Part shown: in pieces, positions 6,321-10,979 of the stretch | How the letters are laid out: each line of letters opens with the position of its first letter | Numbering within the stretch: position 1 is the first letter of the stretch | Assembly (NCBI RefSeq): GCF_036569345.1 | Contig: NZ_DATCQT010000021.1 | Coordinates: 1-10,979 of the forward strand | Source of the DNA: Clostridium_AD sp036569345 | GTDB taxonomy: Bacteria; Bacillota; Clostridia; Clostridiales; Clostridiaceae | Direction: 5' to 3' | DNA: 10,979 nucleotides | Translations under genes and position numbers: made by a program | The notes under the pieces: model-generated | Databases searched by the model: none | What the model saw: only the letters and a program-made list of their open reading frames with translations | Told to the model about the DNA's origin: nothing

Positions 6321-7667
6321 ATGAGACTTATTATTATTGGAGCAGTTGCAGCTGGAACCTCTGCTGCTGCAAAGGCAAGAAGAAATGACGAAAATTCTGA
6401 AATTATTATTTATGAGAAAGACAGTTTTATATCCTATTCTGGCTGTGGAATGCCGTATTATATTGGCGGTGAGATCGAGAAAGCTCAGGAGCTTACACCT
6501 CGTGACCCAGCATTCTTTAAAAATAAATACAATGTAGATATTTTCACTTTACATGAGGTACTTTCAGTTAATCCGAATAAAAAAACTTTGGAAATTAAGA
6601 ATCTGTCAACTGGTGAAGTGGTTACAGATACCTATGATAAACTTATAATTGCAACTGGTGCAAGAGCAGTTGTTCCACCTATAAAAGGTGCAGATGAAGC
6701 GAATGTTTTTACACTTCGAAATATTGGAGATATGTTACGGATCAAAGCTTTTATAAATGAAAATCATCCCAAATTCGCTGCTATTATAGGAACAGGATTT
6801 ATTGGGCTTGAAGTTTGTGAGAATTTCAAGGAACTAGGTATTGAAGTTACAATGATTGAAAAATTGCATCAGGTATCACCTGGCCTTGATAGTGATATGG
6901 CGGTATATGTAAGGGAACATATTGAAAAAAACGGTGTTAAAGTGCTTATAGGTGTGTCAGCAAATGAACTTACAACAAGCAGTGTGATATTATCGGATGG
7001 GACATCTATTAAAATAGATATGATACTTTTATCAACAGGAGTACGACCCAATATAGAGATTGCAAAACAGGCTGGAATAGATCTAGGAATAACTGGAGCC
7101 ATAAAAGTTGATGAGAAAATGAGGACGAACTTAAAAGATATCTATGCATGTGGTGATTGCATCGAGCAATTTCATGTAATTACAGGGAAAGGTGTATATC
7201 GTCCACTAGGGTCAACTGCTAACAAAACAGGTAGAATAGCTGGTGATAGTTCAACAGGTGGAAACCTTGCCTTTCGAGGAATTCTAGGAACTGGTATATT
7301 CAAAATATTTAATATGACAGTTGCACAAACAGGTTTATCTGAAAGGGAAGCAACTCAAATGGGTTATGATGTTGTGGTTTGTCACAATATTAAACTGAAC
7401 AAACCAGAATATATGGGTGGAGAAGAAATGGTAATAAAGGGAATTGCAGATAAAGCAACTGGAAGACTTATAGGGGTTCAAATAGTTGGGTTTGAGGGTG
7501 TAGATAAAAGAATTGATGTATTCGTTACTGCAATCACTTTTAAAGCAAAAGTTGAGGATTTGTTTCATCTAGATCTGGCATATGCACCACCGTTCTCAAC
7601 CACTAAGGATCCTGTTATGTATACAGGTATGATACTTGATAATGCAATTCAAAAAGGTAGACCTTAG
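6321..7667 (+). CDS. FAD/NAD(P)-dependent disulfide reductase, CoA-disulfide reductase/NADH oxidase-like
   Basis: This 448-aa flavoprotein belongs to the single-cysteine branch of the pyridine nucleotide-disulfide reductases. The N-terminal FAD motif is IIIGAVAAGTSAAAKARR (4-21). The active-site cysteine is Cys42 in SYSGCGMPYYIGG, with only one redox Cys as in CoA-disulfide reductase, NADH oxidase and related persulfide reductases. ATGAR near 112 and the NAD(P)-binding GTGFIGLE (157-164) follow, then the second FAD motif YACGDC ending at Cys280. The C-terminal dimerisation domain has LAYAPPFSTTKDPV, including the Tyr that assists catalysis in CoA-disulfide reductases. There is no C-terminal rhodanese domain. 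Length is typical. The ribosome binding site (AGGATGGTG, 6308-6316) is imperfect. Substrate cannot be settled from sequence: CoA disulfide, polysulfide/persulfide or O2. It lies upstream of arsRDA, but a likely terminator separates them. Confidence 0.85.
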   Translation: MRLIIIGAVAAGTSAAAKARRNDENSEIIIYEKDSFISYSGCGMPYYIGGEIEKAQELTPRDPAFFKNKYNVDIFTLHEVLSVNPNKKTLEIKNLSTGEVVTDTYDKLIIATGARAVVPPIKGADEANVFTLRNIGDMLRIKAFINENHPKFAAIIGTGFIGLEVCENFKELGIEVTMIEKLHQVSPGLDSDMAVYVREHIEKNGVKVLIGVSANELTTSSVILSDGTSIKIDMILLSTGVRPNIEIAKQAGIDLGITGAIKVDEKMRTNLKDIYACGDCIEQFHVITGKGVYRPLGSTANKTGRIAGDSSTGGNLAFRGILGTGIFKIFNMTVAQTGLSEREATQMGYDVVVCHNIKLNKPEYMGGEEMVIKGIADKATGRLIGVQIVGFEGVDKRIDVFVTAITFKAKVEDLFHLDLAYAPPFSTTKDPVMYTGMILDNAIQKGRP

Positions 7668-7723
7668 GAGGTCATAAGCAATTCAGTAAAATGTTTTTAA
7701 AAAATGATACTAAATAATATTTA

Positions 7724-7755
7724 TTTAAAAGCCATTGTAACAGATGGTTTTTAAA
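7724..7755 (+). terminator. Probable terminator after the flavoprotein gene
   Basis: AAAAGCCAT (7727-7735) pairs with ATGGTTTTT (7744-7752), with one G-U pair. Flanking T and A residues (7724-7726 with 7753-7755) extend the stem, and the loop is 8 nt. The only T-tract is the T5 inside the right arm, so termination may be partial and some read-through into arsR is possible. Confidence 0.5.
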
Positions 7756-7764
7756 ACACATACT
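7735..7764 (+). promoter_or_regulatory. Candidate ars promoter
   Basis: TTGTAA (7735-7740) and CATACT (7759-7764) are 18 bp apart, each with a 4/6 match to consensus. Transcription would start near 7771, about 39 nt before arsR. The -10 hexamer overlaps the dyad at 7760-7774, as expected if ArsR blocks this promoter. Confidence 0.35.
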
Positions 7765-7774
7765 ATATGAGTAT
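7760..7774 (+). promoter_or_regulatory. Candidate ArsR operator
   Basis: ATACT and AGTAT form a perfect inverted repeat with a 5-bp spacer, 36 bp before the arsR start and overlapping the candidate -10. ArsR/SmtB repressors bind AT-rich imperfect dyads in this position and usually regulate their own operon. The arms are short, so this remains a candidate. Confidence 0.4.
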
Positions 7775-7809
7775 AAGCGTATATAAAGATGTTATAGGAG
7801 GTAAATGTA

Positions 7810-8151
7810 ATGGTAGATATATTTAAAGCATTATCGGAAGAAAATAGACTTCGCATACTATCACTCATTATGGAAGGTGAAATGTGTGTGTGTGAAATTG
7901 AGGATTGTTTAAATATGACGCAGTCAAATGTATCGCGTCATCTAACGGCGCTTAAAAAGTCTGGAATATTAGAAAGTTACAAAAAAGCACAATGGACATA
8001 TTACAAAATAGATAATAATTTCAAAGAGAACAACCCTGATTTATTTTCTTATTTAATGAAAGGACTTGTAAAATTACCTCTTTATAACAGTGATTTTGAA
8101 AATCGCAAAAAATGTAAACTTCAAGATTTATGTAATTGTAAAGAAAAATAA
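7810..8151 (+). CDS. arsR: ArsR-family arsenic-responsive repressor
   Basis: ArsR (113 aa) is a winged-helix dimeric repressor that leaves DNA when it binds As(III) or Sb(III). Its first 80 residues show the ArsR/SmtB fold: ALSEENRLRILSLI, then the sensor GEMCVCEIEDCL, then the recognition helix around TQSNVSRHLTALKKSGIL. The sensor CVC (Cys26, Cys28) plus Cys33 matches the metal-binding site of the E. coli-type ArsR. The C-terminus carries three further cysteines (102, 108, 110), which may add a second site. AGGAGG at 7796-7801 sits 8 nt before the ATG. It is first in a run with arsD and arsA, separated from arsD by 91 bp, and probably represses all three genes. Confidence 0.92.
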   Translation: MVDIFKALSEENRLRILSLIMEGEMCVCEIEDCLNMTQSNVSRHLTALKKSGILESYKKAQWTYYKIDNNFKENNPDLFSYLMKGLVKLPLYNSDFENRKKCKLQDLCNCKEK

Positions 8152-8242
8152 TTTTAAGAATTTAAGAGTGATTAATTTAAGTTAGACAGGTTATGAATTA
8201 TTAAAAATTTTAAAATATAAAAAATGATTGGAGAGATTAATA

Positions 8243-8638
8243 ATGAAAAAAATGCAAATATTTGAACCAGCTATGTGTTGCTCAACAGGACTTTGTGGTG
8301 TAGGTGTTGACCCTGAGCTTCTTAGGATTTCAACTGTAATTAATTCATTAAAGAAAAATGGAATTGAAGTTCAGAGGTTTAACCTCTCAGATTCACCACA
8401 AGAGTTTGTGGATAATAAGGTAGTGAATGAATTCATAAATAAAAAAGGTGTGGAGGAGTTTCCCATTACAGTTTTAGAAGGTCAAATCGTGTTAACAGGT
8501 AAATATCCAACCAACGAGGAATTAGTGAAATTTTTAGAGGTTCCCATGAGCTTTTTAAATCAGGCTCGAAAAACTTATAAAATAAAATCCGCTCCTAAAT
8601 CAGGGGGATGTGGTTGCGGTGGTGGAAACTGCTGCTAA
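8243..8638 (+). CDS. arsD: Arsenic metallochaperone ArsD
   Basis: ArsD (131 aa from the chosen start) takes As(III) from cellular thiols and passes it to ArsA, raising the affinity of the pump for arsenite; it can also act as a weak repressor. The N-terminus is diagnostic: MKKMQIFEPAMCCSTGLCG places Cys12, Cys13 and Cys18 exactly as in E. coli ArsD. The thioredoxin-like body includes EEFPITVLEGQIVLTGKYPT. The tail GGCGCGGGNCC has Cys123, Cys125, Cys130 and Cys131, comparable to the extra vicinal cysteines of the plasmid R773 protein. The ATG at 8243 has GGAGAG (8230-8235) 7 nt upstream; a TTG at 8228 would add five residues and lie over that site, so it is rejected. Confidence 0.95.
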   Translation: MKKMQIFEPAMCCSTGLCGVGVDPELLRISTVINSLKKNGIEVQRFNLSDSPQEFVDNKVVNEFINKKGVEEFPITVLEGQIVLTGKYPTNEELVKFLEVPMSFLNQARKTYKIKSAPKSGGCGCGGGNCC

Positions 8639-8704
8639 TATCTTAATTATGATGATTTATTGATTACAAAACAATATAGAAAAGCAAACTGGAGGTAAAT
8701 AAGC

Positions 8705-10447
8705 ATGGAAATTTTTAATCCGCAAAATATTAAACTTACAAAATATTTGTTTTACACAGGTAAAGGTGGCGTAGGTAAAACTTCAACTGCCTGTGCTACA
8801 GCAGTAAACCTTGCTGATCGGGGAAAAAAGGTACTTCTTATAAGCACCGATCCTGCATCAAATTTACAGGATGTGTTTAACACAAAGCTTACGAATAAGG
8901 GTGTGCCAATTAAGGAAGTCCCAAATCTTGTTGTTGCTAATCTTGACCCAATTAAGGCAGCCGCAGAGCACAGAGAAAGCGTAATTGCACCTTATCGTGG
9001 TAAATTACCTGATGCTGTACTTAAAAATATGGAAGAACAGCTTTCTGGCTCCTGTACTGTTGAAATTGCAGCCTTCAATGAATTTTCAAAATTTATAACA
9101 GATGATTCGCTTGAGAGTGAATATGACCATATTATATTTGATACCGCGCCTACTGGTCATACACTTCGAATGTTACAGTTACCATCAGCATGGAGTGGTT
9201 TTATTAGCGAAAACACACATGGAGCATCTTGTTTAGGACAGCTTTCTGGTCTAGAGAGTAAAAGGGAAATCTATAAAAAGGCAGTAGAAACCTTGTCAGA
9301 TGGAACATTAACAACGCTAATGCTTATCTCACGCCCAGAAATTACACCTCTAAAAGAGGCAGAAAGAGCATCAAAAGAACTTGCTCTAATTGGTGTAAAC
9401 AATCAAACAATGATAATAAATGGTGTTATGAGCTCTTATGATGATTTTGTGTCTGAAAGTCTGTATAAAAAACAGCAAAAATCACTAGCGCAGATGCCTT
9501 TGGGTTTACAGGGAATTACTAGCTATATGGTGCCGCTAAGAGCCTATAATATAACAGGCATGGAAAATGTGCGGGCACTTCTTACTAAAGATAATTATAA
9601 TGCATCCAGTGAAAAGATAAACGCTGAAAATATTCCAACTTTAAAAGATGTTATTGAGGATTTATATAAAAGTAATAAAAAGGTGATTTTCACTATGGGT
9701 AAGGGTGGTGTAGGTAAAACTACAATTGCAGCAGCGATTGCTTTGGGATTATCAGCAAAAGGTAAAAAAGTACACCTCACTACAACAGATCCTGCAGCTC
9801 ACCTTAAATATGTAATTAATGAGAGCAAAAATATTACTATGAGTCACATTGATGAAAATGTTGAGCTTGAAAAATACAAAGAGGAAGTGCTTTTAAAGGC
9901 AAGAGAAACCATGGCTGATGAAGATATAGCATATGTTGAAGAGGATTTGAGGTCTCCATGCACACAGGAAATTGCAGTGTTTAGAGCTTTTGCAGAAATA
10001 GTGGAGAAGTCCGAAGATCAAATTGTGGTTATCGACACTGCCCCAACAGGGCACACTTTATTGCTCCTTGATTCCACACAAAGTTATAACCAAGAAATAA
10101 AACGCTCACAGGGCGATATTCCTGAATCAGTTAAAAAATTGTTACCACGTCTCAAAAATGTTAATGAAACCGAAGTAATAATTGTAACCCTTGCTGAAGC
10201 TACACCCGTATATGAAGCAACCCGTCTTGAAGAAGATTTGATACGTGCAAAAATTGCGACAAAATGGTGGGTTATTAACTCATCATTATACAAGACAGGT
10301 ACTACAAATAAATTGCTGTCTGCAAAAGCAAGTAATGAAATTGAATGGATTAACAAAGTTGATTTACATGCAAATGGTAAATTTGCTGTTATACCTTGGA
10401 GTGCAGATGAAATCAAAGGCGACAAGTTAAATGAGTTATTAGTATAA
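8705..10447 (+). CDS. arsA: Arsenite-stimulated ATPase ArsA (two fused halves)
   Basis: ArsA (580 aa) is the cytoplasmic ATPase that drives arsenite export with a membrane permease. It has two homologous halves, as in the 583-aa R773 protein. Half A1 has the P-loop GKGGVGKTS (19-27) and DTAPTGHTLRMLQLP (146-160). Half A2 has GKGGVGKTT (332-340) and DTAPTGHT starting at 444. The three cysteines that bind As(III) or Sb(III) are all in place: Cys117 (GSCTVEI), Cys176 (HGASCLGQ) and Cys419 (SPCTQEI). A linker of about 30 residues near 300-328 joins the halves. GGAGG at 8691-8695 supports the start, 66 bp after arsD. It is the last gene of the operon; a hairpin terminator follows. No ArsB or Acr3 permease gene is beside it, so its membrane partner must be encoded elsewhere. 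Confidence 0.96.
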   Translation: MEIFNPQNIKLTKYLFYTGKGGVGKTSTACATAVNLADRGKKVLLISTDPASNLQDVFNTKLTNKGVPIKEVPNLVVANLDPIKAAAEHRESVIAPYRGKLPDAVLKNMEEQLSGSCTVEIAAFNEFSKFITDDSLESEYDHIIFDTAPTGHTLRMLQLPSAWSGFISENTHGASCLGQLSGLESKREIYKKAVETLSDGTLTTLMLISRPEITPLKEAERASKELALIGVNNQTMIINGVMSSYDDFVSESLYKKQQKSLAQMPLGLQGITSYMVPLRAYNITGMENVRALLTKDNYNASSEKINAENIPTLKDVIEDLYKSNKKVIFTMGKGGVGKTTIAAAIALGLSAKGKKVHLTTTDPAAHLKYVINESKNITMSHIDENVELEKYKEEVLLKARETMADEDIAYVEEDLRSPCTQEIAVFRAFAEIVEKSEDQIVVIDTAPTGHTLLLLDSTQSYNQEIKRSQGDIPESVKKLLPRLKNVNETEVIIVTLAEATPVYEATRLEEDLIRAKIATKWWVINSSLYKTGTTNKLLSAKASNEIEWINKVDLHANGKFAVIPWSADEIKGDKLNELLV

Positions 10448-10459
10448 GAATTTATATTA

Positions 10460-10497
10460 AGGTCAGCTATTTGAAATTATATAGCTGACCTATTTTA
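10460..10497. terminator. Shared terminator of arsA and crcB
   Basis: AGGTCAGCTAT (10460-10470) and ATAGCTGACCT (10481-10491) form a perfect 11-bp stem with a 10-nt loop, 12 bp after the arsA stop. The plus-strand tail (ATTTTACTT) is only modestly T-rich. The hairpin includes the last codons and stop of the convergent crcB gene. Confidence 0.65.
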
Positions 10498-10832
10498 CTT
10501 CCAAAAGCAAATCCTAATAAACCTAATAATACAGAACATAAAATATATATAAAAGCATTTAGCTTTTCTTTCTCTTGAAATAAATTAAAACCCTCATACA
10601 TAAAGGTAGAAAAAGTTGTGTATGCACCTAAGAAGCCATCTCCAAGTAGCAACATCATATTACTGCTAACTCCAATTGTACTTACTATGCCAAGCAAGAT
10701 TGCACCTGTAATATTGATTATAAAAGTCCCTATTGGGAAAGAGGAATTTGATTTTTCACTTATAAATTTACCAAGGCTGTACCGTACCAAACTTCCGGCT
10801 GCCCCACCAACTGCAACTAACACATATGTCAT
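10467..10832 (-). CDS. crcB: Fluoride channel CrcB/Fluc
   Basis: CrcB (Fluc, 121 aa) is a small four-helix membrane protein that dimerises in antiparallel fashion to let fluoride leave the cell. Family marks are clear: GGAAGSLVRY (9-18), GTFIINITGAILLG (35-48) with the conserved Asn40, and GFLGAYTTFSTF (66-77), where Phe74 and Phe77 fit the phenylalanine box that lines the pore. Hydrophobic segments lie at about 2-18, 33-54, 60-82 and 93-115. AAGGAGG at 10841-10847 is 8 nt before the ATG. The stop codon lies inside the terminator hairpin shared with arsA. Many Firmicutes carry two adjacent crcB genes that form a heterodimer; only one is in the window, and a partner could lie just beyond 10979. 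Confidence 0.93.
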   Translation of the reverse strand: MTYVLVAVGGAAGSLVRYSLGKFISEKSNSSFPIGTFIINITGAILLGIVSTIGVSSNMMLLLGDGFLGAYTTFSTFMYEGFNLFQEKEKLNAFIYILCSVLLGLLGFAFGSKIGQLYNFK

Positions 10833-10979
10833 TTTATAAACCTCCTTGTATAATCTAATTATAAGTTTGATAAGAAACCACCCCTAAATAATACGAATAA
10901 TTTCTTACTTATCTTTGTTAATGTTAATGTTAATCTTTATTTTTATTAATTTCTAAATCTCACACCTATCTTTGCTTTT
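10833..10979 (-). other. Region upstream of crcB to the window end
   Basis: Besides the ribosome binding site, this stretch holds an inverted repeat, TAAGAAA (10871-10877) with TTTCTTA (10901-10907), and three tandem copies of GTTAAT (10917-10934). I looked for the fluoride (crcB) riboswitch core and did not see it. No coding frame is evident. Signals further upstream may be outside the window. Confidence 0.4.

Noticed and set aside
6869..7568. Minus-strand frames (6869-7102 and 7335-7568) inside the flavoprotein gene
   Set aside because: They are shadow frames without ribosome binding sites or recognisable domains.
8228..8242. TTG start for ArsD
   Set aside because: It lies over the GGAGAG that serves the ATG at 8243; the ATG gives Cys12, Cys13 and Cys18 exactly as in known ArsD.
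9595..10430. Small frames on both strands inside arsA (9595-9780, 10084-10425, 10245-10430)
   Set aside because: All lie wholly within arsA and have no independent support.
10618..10839. Plus-strand open frame of 73 codons across crcB
   Set aside because: It is antisense to crcB, whose family motifs and ribosome binding site are clear.
10833..10979. Fluoride riboswitch upstream of crcB
   Set aside because: The conserved core with its pseudoknot sequences is not recognisable in the 147 bases available; it may lie outside the window.

Overview
The window is AT-rich with short intergenic spaces, strong AGGAGG-type ribosome binding sites, U-tailed hairpin terminators and S-box leaders. This points to a low-GC Firmicute, most likely Clostridium or a close relative (inference; the species cannot be named from this sequence).

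Layout, left to right. (1) 1-1260: a minus-strand gene for a membrane-anchored YkuD-type L,D-transpeptidase, with an extended -10 promoter and a strong bidirectional terminator. (2) 1451-4607: a methionine uptake operon, metN-metI-metQ, on the plus strand. It is preceded by two complete SAM-I (S-box) riboswitches in tandem, each with its own terminator and antiterminator. Between metI and metQ lie two hairpins and a 20-bp tandem palindromic repeat. A bidirectional terminator closes the operon. (3) 4627-5966: a minus-strand pair, a DUF1003 membrane protein followed by an EcsC-family protein. (4) 5921-6320: a 400-bp gap with divergent promoters and an AT-only dyad. (5) 6321-7667: a single-cysteine flavoprotein disulfide reductase of the CoA-disulfide reductase/NADH oxidase family. 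(6) 7735-10491: an arsenic operon, arsR-arsD-arsA, with a candidate operator and a terminator. (7) 10467-10832: a convergent minus-strand crcB/fluC fluoride channel gene.

How the parts work together. MetN (ATPase with NIL domain), MetI (permease) and MetQ (lipoprotein) form a methionine ABC importer. Its transcription should stop when SAM is plentiful, because either riboswitch can terminate it. ArsR senses As(III), ArsD is the metallochaperone and ArsA is the two-domain ATPase that normally energises an arsenite permease. No ArsB/Acr3 permease or arsenate reductase is encoded in the window. The upstream disulfide reductase may support thiol redox balance under arsenic stress, but it has its own promoter and a probable terminator, so a shared role is inference. 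Together with crcB, the right third looks like a small toxic-ion resistance block.

Most genes belong to well-known families. The less ordinary signals are the tandem S-boxes with two expression platforms, the repeat block upstream of metQ, and the ars operon that lacks a permease. I did not find convincing evidence of a wholly new system.
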